A DNA stretch of 64,000 nt, taken from contig KQ960853.1 of NCBI GenBank assembly GCA_001553355.1, positions 49,796 to 113,795 on the forward strand, in the 5' to 3' direction. The translations under genes were made by a program, and so were the position numbers. The first letter of the stretch is position 1. Every line of letters starts with the position of its first letter. The notes beneath the pieces were generated by a model, which was given only the letters and a program-made list of their open reading frames with translations, searched no databases and was not told the origin of the DNA. Shown piece by piece: positions 1 to 9,055 of the stretch. This DNA is from Veillonellaceae bacterium DNF00626. Its GTDB lineage: Bacteria; Bacillota; Negativicutes; Veillonellales; Dialisteraceae.

Positions 1-45
1 CAAATTGTTTATCATATACGTGTGCATGACTATCAAAAAGCCTCA

Positions 46-1965
46 TCATTTCACGCGACTTCCGGCAGGCATATCCACAAAAGGCACTACTAATTTATCA
101 TCTTTTGAGGCCGCTAAAATCATTCCTTGTGATTCAATCCCCATAAGCTTTGCCGGTTTCAAATTCGCAACAAAAATCACATGCTTTCCAATAAGCGCCG
201 ACGGTTCATAATATTCAGAAATACCACTCACCACGGTTCTTTCTTCACCATTACCAAGGGATACGGTAAGTTTCAACAATTTCTTTGATTTCTTCACTTT
301 TTCCGCTGTCAAAATTTCTGCTACACGAAGTTCCGTTTTGAAAAAATCGTCAATAGAAATGCCCGGTAAGTGCGGTTCTTTTATCACTTTTTCCTCTTCT
401 TCCGCTTCCTCTTCTTTTATATCAATACGCGGAAATATGGGATCCCCTTTATGTACTTCTGTATCGTCAGCAATACCGCCCCATGTAAGGTCATTATAAT
501 TGGCTTTAGCAAAATCTGTAAGTCCTAATTGATTCCACATTTTTTCCGCTGCCAACGGAATAAAGGGCTCTACCATCAGAGAGACGAAACGCATACCTTC
601 ACACAAATGGTAAAGAACTGCATCCAATGTTGCTTTCTTATTTTCATCTTTCGCCAATGCCCAAGGCATAGTAATATCAATATATTTATTCAGAGAGCGA
701 ATATATGTCCAAACGCCTTTCAGTGCATCATTAATTTTCCAATCATCCATATTTTTTCGGAATGCAGCTAAAGTTTCTTCTCCATGATGACGCACTTCTG
801 CTGAAGCATCACGAACAATTTCGTCCCCTGTCGGATCACCTTGATATAAATGACCATTTCTATATTTTTCCACCATGGACAATGTGCGATAAAGCAAATT
901 CCCTAAATCATTGGATAAATCTGAATTGATTCGATTAATCAGGCGTTTACGGCTAAAGTTCCCATCTTGCCCTAATTGAATATCATTCAAAAGATAGTAA
1001 CGAATAGCATCTGAGCCAAATTCATGAATAAGAGGAATAGGATCCACCACATTTCCTAAAGATTTTGACATTTTTTCGCCATCAACAATAAGCCAACCGT
1101 GACCGTAAATCTTTTTCGGCAACGGAATATCAAGACTCATGAGCATAATCGGCCAAATAATAGAGTGGAAACGGACGATTTCTTTTCCTACCAAATGAAC
1201 GTCCGCCGGCCAATATTTCTTAAACATCTCCGGATTATCCATAATGCCTATGGCAGTGATGTAATTCACAAGAGCATCAAACCACACATATACGACATGT
1301 TTCGGATCAAACGGTACCGGCACGCCCCAGGTAAAACTGGTACGAGACACACACAAATCTTCCAACCCGTTTTTCACAAATTGTATCATTTCATTTCGCC
1401 GTGACAAAGGTTCAATGAAATCGGGATGTTCATCAATAAATGTAAGCCACCGATCGGCATATTTTGACATCCTAAAGAAATAGGCATCTTCACTCACCCT
1501 TTGCAAGGCTCTGCCGCAATCGGGACAAGTCTTTTCTTCCGTCAACTTATTTTCAGGCCAAAAAGTTTCATCGGGCACGCAATACCAACCTTCATATTTC
1601 CCTAAATAAATATCCCCTTTATCATAAGCCCTTTGAAATAGCATTTGCACTACTTTTGTATGACGTTCTTCCGTAGTACGAATAAAATCATCATTGGTAA
1701 TGTTAAGTTCCTCCCAAAGTTGCTTGAAAAGTTTTACAATACCGTCTACATACTCAATAGGAGTCACACCGGCCTCTTTGGCTTTATCCTCAATTTTTTG
1801 CCCATGTTCGTCGGAGCCGGTCAAAAACATCACATCATAACCGCAAAGTCTTTTGAAGCGTGCCATGCTGTCTGCGATAGACGTGCAATAGGTATGCCCG
1901 ATATGTAATTTCGCACTGGGATAATAAATCGGTGTTGTAATATAAAATGTTGGTTTCTCTGTCAT
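46..1965 (-). CDS. metG: Methionine--tRNA ligase (MetRS)
   Basis: Charges tRNA-Met with methionine in the cytoplasm. The 639-residue protein has the class I signature HIGH at residues 21-24, a KMSKSLGN loop near residue 300, and a C-terminal EMAP/Trbp-type tRNA-binding domain (about residues 540-639, beginning DDFFKTELRVAEI), as in long Firmicute MetRS dimers. The zinc knuckle is only partly kept: a CPDC pair is present, but the first pair reads CVPD, so one ligand is Asp. An acidic/lysine linker (EEEAEEEEK) joins the anticodon and C-terminal domains. It is the last gene of a holB-ricT-trmN6-rsmI-metG block, the same relative order as in Bacillus. It lies 61 bases after rsmI. Family assignment is secure. 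Confidence 0.97.
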   Translation of the reverse strand: MTEKPTFYITTPIYYPSAKLHIGHTYCTSIADSMARFKRLCGYDVMFLTGSDEHGQKIEDKAKEAGVTPIEYVDGIVKLFKQLWEELNITNDDFIRTTEERHTKVVQMLFQRAYDKGDIYLGKYEGWYCVPDETFWPENKLTEEKTCPDCGRALQRVSEDAYFFRMSKYADRWLTFIDEHPDFIEPLSRRNEMIQFVKNGLEDLCVSRTSFTWGVPVPFDPKHVVYVWFDALVNYITAIGIMDNPEMFKKYWPADVHLVGKEIVRFHSIIWPIMLMSLDIPLPKKIYGHGWLIVDGEKMSKSLGNVVDPIPLIHEFGSDAIRYYLLNDIQLGQDGNFSRKRLINRINSDLSNDLGNLLYRTLSMVEKYRNGHLYQGDPTGDEIVRDASAEVRHHGEETLAAFRKNMDDWKINDALKGVWTYIRSLNKYIDITMPWALAKDENKKATLDAVLYHLCEGMRFVSLMVEPFIPLAAEKMWNQLGLTDFAKANYNDLTWGGIADDTEVHKGDPIFPRIDIKEEEAEEEEKVIKEPHLPGISIDDFFKTELRVAEILTAEKVKKSKKLLKLTVSLGNGEERTVVSGISEYYEPSALIGKHVIFVANLKPAKLMGIESQGMILAASKDDKLVVPFVDMPAGSRVK

Positions 1966-2026
1966 GGTAATTCCCCCTGATACATTTATTATTTCTAGAC
2001 ATCTATATTGCCTATTTCATATAGAT

Positions 2027-2872
2027 TTACTTTTCCTTCAACAAAAATTGATAAATTTCTCGTCTGGGCAAATGATATTCGACTGCCATTTGCCGTGCCA
2101 CGTCTTTGATAGGCATCTCCTTCGCTCGCCTTAACGCATCTTCTTGCCAAGAAATAGTATCTCTCTCCGCCATCGGTTTCACGTTTTCACCGGCGCCTTC
2201 TACAAGAATGACATATTCTCCACGAGGTGTCTCTACCTCCAAATGGCTAAGCGCCTCGCTCAATAAACAACGCCTAAACGTTTCAAATTTCTTTGTTAAT
2301 TCACGAGCAAGAACAACCTGTCTATCACCTAACGATTGAAATAAAAATGATAAAGTTTCTTTCAAGCGATGAGGCGCTTCATAAAATATCAAAGTCCCCG
2401 GCATGATAGAAATCGTTTCTATTAATTTTTTCTTTTTCCCTGTTATTTTAGGAAGAAATCCTATAAAAGTAAATAAGCGAGCATCTAAGCCTGATGCTAC
2501 TAACGCTGTTAATGCCGCATTTGGCCCCGGTAGCGGCACTATCGGTATATCATTCTCAATGGCTAATTTCACTAAATCAGCCCCGGGATCTGATATGACA
2601 GGCATGCCGGCATCGCTGCATTGTGCTACTGACTTTCCACTCAGAATCGCTGCCACTATTTTCGGCGCCATATCCTTCTTATTATGTTCATGATAAGAAA
2701 TTAATTCTTTATGAATATCAAAATGCCGAAGTAAAATACTCGTATGCCGCGTATCTTCCGCTGCGATGATATCCACTTCTTGTAATACGGAAATAGCCCT
2801 TGCGGTCATATCCGATAAATTCCCTATAGGTGTCGGTACCAAGTATAACGTACCGGATTTCACTTCATTCAT
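2027..2872 (-). CDS. rsmI: 16S rRNA (cytidine1402-2'-O)-methyltransferase RsmI
   Basis: Tetrapyrrole-methylase-fold enzyme that 2'-O-methylates C1402 of 16S rRNA in the decoding centre, using SAM. The 281 residues match the usual length. The N-terminal signature GTLYLVPTPIGNLSDMT is followed by AAEDTRHTSILLRH and the glycine-rich PGPNAALTALVASGL, all typical of YraL/RsmI. The ATG lies inside the end of trmN6 (8-base overlap), which suggests translational coupling. Position between trmN6 and metG matches yabC in Bacillus. Confidence 0.96.
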   Translation of the reverse strand: MNEVKSGTLYLVPTPIGNLSDMTARAISVLQEVDIIAAEDTRHTSILLRHFDIHKELISYHEHNKKDMAPKIVAAILSGKSVAQCSDAGMPVISDPGADLVKLAIENDIPIVPLPGPNAALTALVASGLDARLFTFIGFLPKITGKKKKLIETISIMPGTLIFYEAPHRLKETLSFLFQSLGDRQVVLARELTKKFETFRRCLLSEALSHLEVETPRGEYVILVEGAGENVKPMAERDTISWQEDALRRAKEMPIKDVARQMAVEYHLPRREIYQFLLKEK

Positions 2873-3614
2873 CTTTTGCCTTTCCGTAAATCTCCATCAC
2901 TTCTTTCGTATACGATCCATCCGCTTCATGAATAAAAAGCGGCGGATCTACCGTAAGTTCCGCATGACCGCCATAACGCCATTCCATCAAAAGACGTACA
3001 GCCCGTCTCCCTTCATGCGTATAAATCAACCGCAAACGTTTTGCTTCCATATGACACATCCTACCAAGCGTAATCAAATCAGCCAACCGATCCGCCCGAT
3101 GCACCATTGTCAATCGACCACCATATTTCAATAAATATTGTGCCGTTTCAAAAACGTCTTTAAGCGTAGCATGAATTTCATAACCTGCCGTAGCCACACC
3201 GGCATGAGGGCTCATACGCCCCGTTCCCACCTCGCGATACGGCGGATTGACCACCACAGAAGAAAAAAAACCGGACGGAAATGATTTTTTCATCTCCCGA
3301 TAATCACCGTTCACCACCTGAATGACATCTTCCTTATGATTCCCGATGACATTACGATGGGCTAAATCAGCCATTACCGGATTCACCTCAAAAGCCACTA
3401 TTTCCTTTGCTCCTAAAGCAGATAGAAGCAAAGAAATAACCCCCGTCCCTGTACCTAAATCAGCCACTACATCTTTCTTTTTTATATCCACATAATGAGC
3501 TAAAAGGACAGAATCCAAAGAAAAACAAAACTGATCCGGACGTTGAATAACTTTCATCCCATCAAGAAGCAAATCATCAAGACGCTCCCCCTCGAGGGTA
3601 CAACCGTCAAACAT
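2865..3614 (-). CDS. trmN6: tRNA1(Val) (adenine37-N6)-methyltransferase-like protein (YabB/TrmN6)
   Basis: Class I SAM-dependent N6-adenine methyltransferase of the YfiC/YabB group, which modifies A37 of tRNA1-Val in Escherichia coli. The 249-residue protein shows motif I DLGTGTG at residues 52-58 and the N6-adenine catalytic motif NPPY at residues 123-126. The conserved beginning around GMKVIQRPDQFCFSLDSVLLA matches the family. Start and stop overlap neighbours on both sides by 8 bases (ATG inside the end of ricT, stop inside rsmI), so it is almost certainly co-translated. The exact tRNA substrate in this organism is inferred. Confidence 0.9.
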   Translation of the reverse strand: MFDGCTLEGERLDDLLLDGMKVIQRPDQFCFSLDSVLLAHYVDIKKKDVVADLGTGTGVISLLLSALGAKEIVAFEVNPVMADLAHRNVIGNHKEDVIQVVNGDYREMKKSFPSGFFSSVVVNPPYREVGTGRMSPHAGVATAGYEIHATLKDVFETAQYLLKYGGRLTMVHRADRLADLITLGRMCHMEAKRLRLIYTHEGRRAVRLLMEWRYGGHAELTVDPPLFIHEADGSYTKEVMEIYGKAKDE

Positions 3615-4446
3615 TATCCACCTGCTCTACAGCATCCCAAGGAAATATTTTCGTACTACCGCCTTCCAATTGAATCTTCACGCTACGCTTCTGATCATTC
3701 ACATACACCACTTGCCCTTCCCCTTCATCGGAAATAACACGCATACCCACACGGAAAAATTTTTTCGTTTCCGTCTTCAAAGGACAACGACAAGTCTTTG
3801 CTCTTTCCTCATACTGATCATTTTCATAAGTCAAACAACACATCAAACGACCGCAAGCGCCTGAAATTTTCGTCGGATTAAGAGAAAGCCCCTGAATTTT
3901 TGCCATTTTAATAGACACCGGAGCGAACTCTCCTAAATACGTCGCACAACAGAGAGTCCGACCACAAGGGCCTATACCCCCTACCTGCTTAGCCTGATCA
4001 CGCACACCCACTTGCCTAAGTTCAATGCGCACATGAAAAATCGCTGCCAACTCCTTAACAAGCTCACGAAAATCCACCCTGCCATCCGCAGTAAAAAGAA
4101 ATATAATCTTCGTTCGATCAAAAGTATACTCTGCCCGAAGAAGTTTCATAGGCACCTGAAGTTTCTTTATTTTCTCCAAACAAATATCAAAAGCCGCCTC
4201 TTGCCGCTCCCTATTTCTTGCAAGCTGTATCTGATCCTTCACCGTAGCGATACGCTTGACCGGTTTCAAATCATTACCGGCCACCTCGTCTTCCACCTGC
4301 TGCGGCATAGATGCGATATAACCGTACTCCGTTCCTCGCGACGTATCTACAATTACGCCGTCATTCATATGTATATCCAATCCATTAGGAGAAAAATAAT
4401 AAATTTTTCCTGCCTTCCTAAAACGGACACCTACTATATATTTCAT
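3607..4446 (-). CDS. ricT: PSP1-domain protein RicT (YaaT), Cys-rich regulator
   Basis: Homologue of Bacillus YaaT/RicT, part of the RicA-RicF-RicT complex that binds iron-sulfur clusters and affects RNase Y-dependent mRNA processing, biofilm formation and sporulation there. The 279 residues start with the typical VVGVRF-like stretch (IVGVRFRKAGKIYYF). The C-terminal PSP1 region carries eight cysteines at about 161, 166, 167, 198, 203, 204, 219 and 221, within GPCGRTLCC and GACGRLMCC. It directly follows holB with no gap. No ricA or ricF is in this window, so the partners, if any, lie elsewhere. Confidence 0.93.
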   Translation of the reverse strand: MKYIVGVRFRKAGKIYYFSPNGLDIHMNDGVIVDTSRGTEYGYIASMPQQVEDEVAGNDLKPVKRIATVKDQIQLARNRERQEAAFDICLEKIKKLQVPMKLLRAEYTFDRTKIIFLFTADGRVDFRELVKELAAIFHVRIELRQVGVRDQAKQVGGIGPCGRTLCCATYLGEFAPVSIKMAKIQGLSLNPTKISGACGRLMCCLTYENDQYEERAKTCRCPLKTETKKFFRVGMRVISDEGEGQVVYVNDQKRSVKIQLEGGSTKIFPWDAVEQVDNV

Positions 4447-5490
4447 TCATATACCTCTCTTGATATGACTCAGCCGAATAGCTATCATATCCCATATATT
4501 TTTTACGGAAATATTTCTCCGACATGCCAATTCCGCGGTTTGCAGCACATCCAATGCTTTCTGCGCACGCCCTTCACCCCAATAAGGCGCCACCTTACGT
4601 AACCGTTCCTCTACCTGATTACAACGAGCAAAAGAAATATCTCCCACATCGGACATCACCATGATATCCCGTCCCACAAGCAAAATCCAACGAAGCAAGC
4701 GCAAAAAATCCTTTCGTTCCCCCAACTTCCAAGAAAACAACGTGGAAAACGACATAGAACTCCAGGTAATCGTTTCCCAAAACCGCATCGCTCGATCCGG
4801 CTCAGGCTCATCATCCTTACATAAATCCATCGTTACTCCGGGATTTCCTACGGACAAATCATAAGCCATTTCCATTGACATCCCCGAAGGCAATGCATAT
4901 TTATCCATATCAGACATCAACAAATTCCGATAAACATCAAAAGACAACGGAAAAAAGCCAAACTTCTCACCACGTGACAAAATCGTAGAAAGAAGTGCAT
5001 GAATATCATGTGTGATTAAAATGAAATATACTTGCGCCGGTGGTTCCTCTAAAGTTTTTAAAAGAGAATTCGCCACTTCATCCTTCATCGTTTGTGCTTC
5101 ATCAATAATACAAACCTTCGGCGTATCATCAAAAGCAGCCATCTCTTTCAAAAATGCACGAAATTGATCAATCCTAAGCCCCGTGCCTATAGGTCGTAAA
5201 TACCAAACCGATTCCTTTGCCCCCGTTAATAAAAGAGTTTTTTCACTCGCCTTATCCCATTTAGCGACATCCTTCCACAAATCCGCAGAAAAACCCGTTT
5301 GAGAAAAATCTTCATCCATAGGTAAAGAATTGGTCAAATTAGCAGCCAAATCAAGTGCCGCCGTGGTTTTTCCCAAGCCTTCTTCCCCATAAAAAATCAT
5401 CGTATGAGGAATACGCCCCTCACGCCAAAGACCTTCTATATTTTTCTTAAATTTTTCCTGCCCTGCCAAATGAGAAAAAAACAAATTCAT
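4447..5490 (-). CDS. holB: DNA polymerase III delta-prime subunit
   Basis: AAA+ subunit of the clamp loader that places the beta sliding clamp on DNA. The 347-residue protein has a Walker A motif GEEGLGKT at residues 35-42, Walker B VCIIDEAQTM, and an arginine-finger region ILSRGEKFGFF (SRC-like). Most relatives carry a four-cysteine zinc module between Walker A and B; here that stretch has no cysteines. It heads the holB-ricT-trmN6-rsmI-metG block, and its position immediately before ricT supports the delta-prime call over another RFC-like protein. Confidence 0.92.
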   Translation of the reverse strand: MNLFFSHLAGQEKFKKNIEGLWREGRIPHTMIFYGEEGLGKTTAALDLAANLTNSLPMDEDFSQTGFSADLWKDVAKWDKASEKTLLLTGAKESVWYLRPIGTGLRIDQFRAFLKEMAAFDDTPKVCIIDEAQTMKDEVANSLLKTLEEPPAQVYFILITHDIHALLSTILSRGEKFGFFPLSFDVYRNLLMSDMDKYALPSGMSMEMAYDLSVGNPGVTMDLCKDDEPEPDRAMRFWETITWSSMSFSTLFSWKLGERKDFLRLLRWILLVGRDIMVMSDVGDISFARCNQVEERLRKVAPYWGEGRAQKALDVLQTAELACRRNISVKNIWDMIAIRLSHIKRGI

Positions 5491-5573
5491 ACGCCTACCT
5501 ATAAAAAGATAACAAAAATCTATTTTTTATTTTATCATTTACACGCATATATAGCAAAATAAGACCCTACGAT

Positions 5574-6710
5574 TTAACGCGACAACATATGCCCCAATAA
5601 TTTTCTTACCTCTTCTGCCAAAGGTCCGCCATTAGCCAGCAACTTTTCATAAAATCGCTGCACATCATGATCATGCAAAATAGAACGAACCTGATCATTT
5701 CTTAACGCAATTTCAAATAACCTGTTTCTCTGCGCCTCAGACCAATCCGTCACAGACTTCATCTCAGCAATTACATGATGCGTCGTAGAAAAACTCGTAC
5801 TATCCTCTAATCGATTCACCAAATCATCACGATGACGAGCCTCTCGACTAATACCTTCCGTTTCTTTTCTCATTTCATTCATACAAGAAAAATGAACCCT
5901 CTCAAGCGCATCATTCGTGACTGTGCGATCAATAATTTGTTTAATCAAAATTTCCAGCGGAGAATTTTCCTCATAATCAGCCGGCGCAAAATAACGAATA
6001 CGATTCTCCTCGAGCATGCGAAATACCTTTGACCGGTCCTGCGTTTTAGCATTATACACCCCGATAGCATGACCGCCATTCACCGTGACCAATTTCATAC
6101 ACGGAATATCCGTATCACTGTCGCCGATATACACCATATTTCTAAACGGCACACGATACTCCGCCGCCGTAAAATAACTATTCACATCCTGATCATTGAC
6201 ATTCAAAACACCTTTTTCTATACGAAATAAAAACTGCGTCTTATTCGTATAATTCACCACCTGAGCAGGCCATACCGCCACACCGTCATCATCAAAATAA
6301 AACGAACTGGCATAAATCTTCTTAAACTCCCCTGCCACCTTTGTGCCCTCAATCATTTCCTTAAGCCCTGAAGAAATAATATAATGCTCTACCGTAACAC
6401 CCTTCTTTGCTCCATAAGCATTCACCCTACGAAACCAAGACTCCACACCGGGAAAAAGTGCCACCTTCGAACCATCAAGGCGAAGCCTCTCCCGATTCAC
6501 GATAAGTTTACCGCGCGATTTTGTGGCCATCATGTACATATACGCCAAATTCTGATCCATATCATTTTCTTCCGAAAGTCGATTAGACTCCGCCCAAAAA
6601 TCCGACACCTCATATCCCAAAGACTGGATATACCCCTGAGCCTGCATATCATCCGGCGAAAGTGTCTTATCAAAATCATAACAAATCGCTAAAATCGTTT
6701 CCTTATCCAT
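5574..6710 (-). CDS. HAD-superfamily phosphatase with long C-terminal extension
   Basis: Predicted cytoplasmic phosphatase of the haloacid dehalogenase superfamily, phosphoserine-phosphatase-like. With the ATG at 6710, preceded by AAAGGAG with a 5-base gap, it has 378 residues; the in-frame codon at 6734 lacks an SD. Motif I is DFDKT (D12, D14, T16), motif II is ISSG, a lysine lies in TNKTQF, and motif IV is IGDSDTD. About 120 mostly helical, charged residues follow the HAD core and resemble no domain I recognise. The substrate is unknown. It may be the first gene before holB (gap about 80 bases). Confidence 0.8.
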   Translation of the reverse strand: MDKETILAICYDFDKTLSPDDMQAQGYIQSLGYEVSDFWAESNRLSEENDMDQNLAYMYMMATKSRGKLIVNRERLRLDGSKVALFPGVESWFRRVNAYGAKKGVTVEHYIISSGLKEMIEGTKVAGEFKKIYASSFYFDDDGVAVWPAQVVNYTNKTQFLFRIEKGVLNVNDQDVNSYFTAAEYRVPFRNMVYIGDSDTDIPCMKLVTVNGGHAIGVYNAKTQDRSKVFRMLEENRIRYFAPADYEENSPLEILIKQIIDRTVTNDALERVHFSCMNEMRKETEGISREARHRDDLVNRLEDSTSFSTTHHVIAEMKSVTDWSEAQRNRLFEIALRNDQVRSILHDHDVQRFYEKLLANGGPLAEEVRKLLGHMLSR

Positions 6711-6815
6711 AACCGCTCCTTTTATAAAAACCAAAAAGAAATATTGTCTCAGCCACCCTAAACATTGTAAAAAGCTTGCCCGTTCATCACGAACCGCAGC
6801 AAACTTTCAAAACAA

Positions 6816-7181
6816 CTATTTCTTTCTCCACGCCCCATCAGCAAAAGGAATATAAATCGAAAGTAATCCAAAAATAGCCAAAAACCAACAATACCACATA
6901 TGCGGAATAATCTCGATAGCACTCAAAAGAGACCCATTTTTCGATGCCAACGCTGAAGCCGTCAAAAGCTGTGCGCCATACGGCACAATTCCCTGAAATA
7001 CACAAGAAAAAATATCCAAAAGCGATGCCGTCCTCCGCGGATCTATATCATACTCACGACTGATATCCTTTGCTACACCGCCACTGATAATGATTGCCAC
7101 CGTATTATTCGCCGTCGCACAATCCACCATAGACACCAACGACGCGATACCGAGCTGCGCTGTCTTAGCCCCCTTAATCAT
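6816..7181 (-). pseudogene. C-terminal part of NhaC-family antiporter, cut off by amber codon
   Basis: This 121-codon segment reads in the same frame as the gene ending at 7188. Only TAG CGA CAG separates the last sense codon of the upstream part from this ATG. It contains the last helices of an NhaC-type transporter, with the family-like stretch VDCATANNTVAIIISG. Together the two parts make about 440 residues, a normal length for this family. The ATG at 7181 has no convincing SD, so independent translation is doubtful. Most likely the two segments are one gene broken by a point nonsense mutation; a sequencing error or readthrough are alternatives. Confidence 0.7.
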
Positions 7182-7187
7182 CTGTCG

Positions 7188-8147
7188 CTACTTAGAAAGC
7201 AACCAATCAATACCACCATAATAAGCAATCATTTCAGAAATACCGCCGCAGAAAAGCGCCAAGAAAAAGGCTTCTCCCATACTCATAAAACCATTCCAAA
7301 TATTTTGCGCAAAAGTAATGACCGTCATATCCGATGTTCCCATACCGATAAACCCGGCCAGAAAGATCCCAATAGTCAATACAAGAAATACATTTGCGCC
7401 CAAAAGAGCCAATACCAATACGGCTATATAAGGAAATACCTTAAGCAAACTATAATCCAAATGCCCGAGAGCCACCTGCTCCTCCGGCTGACCAATCACC
7501 AAAAACAAAATCGTCGTCAAAACCGCCGCCGGAAGCGCGATGCGAAAATTCATCTTAAATTTATCCTTCAAAGCGCACCCTTGCGTACGTGTTGCCGCGA
7601 TAGTCGTATCAGAAATCATCGACAAATTATCGCCAAACATAGCGCCACCCACACAAGCCGCCACCATCAGAGGCTCAGAAATACCACTCTTCACAGCCAC
7701 ACCGGCAGCGATAGGCACGATAGCCGCCACCGTACCCATAGACGTTCCCGTAGCCGTTCCCATAAATGCAGAAATAACGAAAATACCGGCGGTCAAAAAC
7801 TCCGTCGGCACCAAAGAAAGGCCCAAATTCACCGTAGCATCTCGACCGCCCATAGCTGCAGCCACAGCAGAAAACGCCCCCGCCAAAATATAAATCATGA
7901 GCATCGTCATAACATTTTCATTACCGGCGCCACGCGAAAAAATGCCAAACTTCACATTCAGTGACTCATCACCAATCCAAAACGCCACCAACACCGCCAT
8001 AAACATCGCTGTAACAGACGGAAATTGATAAAACGCCATTTCCACGCCTTTTACCTGAAAATAAATTCCGGCACCCAAATAAATGACAATAAAAACAAGA
8101 AACGGAAGAAGCGACAAAGCACCTTCCTTCTTAGGTGTATATCCCAT
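7188..8147 (-). CDS. Na+/H+ antiporter NhaC family, N-terminal part (ends at in-frame TAG)
   Basis: Polytopic membrane protein, 319 residues to the stop, probably exchanging Na+ (or an organic ion) for H+. The family motif is GAMFGDNLSMISDTTIAATRTQGC, with GTSMGTVAAIVPIA before it. At least eight hydrophobic segments are visible. The frame stays open past the TAG at 7188-7190 into the downstream segment at 7181, so the native protein is interrupted about three quarters along. The ATG at 8147 follows a GGAGGG-like SD. If translation ends at the TAG, the last conserved helices are lost and the transporter is probably inactive. Confidence 0.8.
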   Translation of the reverse strand: MGYTPKKEGALSLLPFLVFIVIYLGAGIYFQVKGVEMAFYQFPSVTAMFMAVLVAFWIGDESLNVKFGIFSRGAGNENVMTMLMIYILAGAFSAVAAAMGGRDATVNLGLSLVPTEFLTAGIFVISAFMGTATGTSMGTVAAIVPIAAGVAVKSGISEPLMVAACVGGAMFGDNLSMISDTTIAATRTQGCALKDKFKMNFRIALPAAVLTTILFLVIGQPEEQVALGHLDYSLLKVFPYIAVLVLALLGANVFLVLTIGIFLAGFIGMGTSDMTVITFAQNIWNGFMSMGEAFFLALFCGGISEMIAYYGGIDWLLSK

Positions 8148-8275
8148 AATACCCTCCCTGCATGATTTCTCTTCATTATATCAGTTACCACTATAAAAAG
8201 AAATAAATATCCTCAGTTACATTATCCCATGATTATGAAGACCTATAAGTTATCTCTCCCATTTTTATAACAACA

Positions 8276-8304
8276 TTGTGGTACAGTGAAATTATTGATA
8301 TAAT
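8276..8304 (+). promoter_or_regulatory. Likely promoter of the DUF2939-type gene
   Basis: A TATAAT box at 8299-8304 has TTGTGG at 8276-8281 with a 17-base spacer. The -10 is perfect and the -35 is weak. It lies 38 bases before the gene start, in the divergent gap after nhaC. Confidence 0.5.
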
Positions 8305-8342
8305 TTTATAAAATTAATTTTTTCTAACAGGAGGATTTATTT

Positions 8343-8996
8343 ATGTCATCGACTCAAAAAAAATTAGCCATAACCGGTGGCAGCATAGCGCTTATTATTC
8401 TTTTTGCTTTAGCATATTATTTCTTTTGCTGGATGAAATCACCGACTTATTCATTAATGCTTATTCGTGATTCTATTGAAAAACATGATGTCATGACCTT
8501 CCAAAAACATGTGGACTTATCTTCTCTCTTGGATAAAGCTTTTGATGATACGATCAAGGCGACATCTATCATCAATAAGGAAGATATTACATCAAATCCT
8601 TTTGCTCAAGGATTGATTCAAATAATTAAGCCAAACATTGTTCAAGCTCTTAAAGAAGAAATTCTATCTGAAATATCCAACGGAAAAGGTACTTCCAATA
8701 ATTCGAAAAAGCCTCCGGAATTAAATAATTTTATGAAACAGTTCAACGGAAAAACGGACGTAAAGAATTCGTCTTTCAAGGATATATCTGTCGAATCTGT
8801 ATCAGATAATATGGCTATAACACGAGTTGTTATTCACAATGAAAAGTCAGATGAAGATTTTGACTTACGGGTAAAAATGGTAAAGCTTCCCGACGGAACA
8901 TGGCAGGTAAAGGAATTTACCAATTTGGTAGATTTACTGATAACTTCGGAGCAAGACAAAAAGAATCAAAACAATAACGCAAAAAAATCATTTTAA
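8343..8996 (+). CDS. Membrane-anchored DUF2939-type protein
   Basis: A 217-residue protein of unknown function. Residues about 8-30 form one transmembrane helix. It is followed by SPTYSLMLIRDSIEKHDVMTFQKHVDL, typical of DUF2939 proteins in Firmicutes and Proteobacteria, which are exported or periplasmic-facing. The end is low-complexity and basic (KKNQNNNAKKSF). AGGAGG lies 7 bases before the ATG. It is a single-gene unit between its own promoter and a strong terminator, and the only plus-strand gene in the first 36 kb. Confidence 0.75.
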   Translation: MSSTQKKLAITGGSIALIILFALAYYFFCWMKSPTYSLMLIRDSIEKHDVMTFQKHVDLSSLLDKAFDDTIKATSIINKEDITSNPFAQGLIQIIKPNIVQALKEEILSEISNGKGTSNNSKKPPELNNFMKQFNGKTDVKNSSFKDISVESVSDNMAITRVVIHNEKSDEDFDLRVKMVKLPDGTWQVKEFTNLVDLLITSEQDKKNQNNNAKKSF

Positions 8997-9011
8997 TATT
9001 TCCGATAAAAT

Positions 9012-9050
9012 GTAAAAACGTCATGAGATGATATTCTCACGGCGTTTTTA
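9012..9050. terminator. Bidirectional Rho-independent terminator
   Basis: A 15-base stem (9014-9028 with 9035-9049, one mismatch) with A5 on the left and T5 on the right. It sits between the convergent DUF2939-type gene and mscS and can serve both. Confidence 0.85.
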
Positions 9051-9055
9051 TTTCT

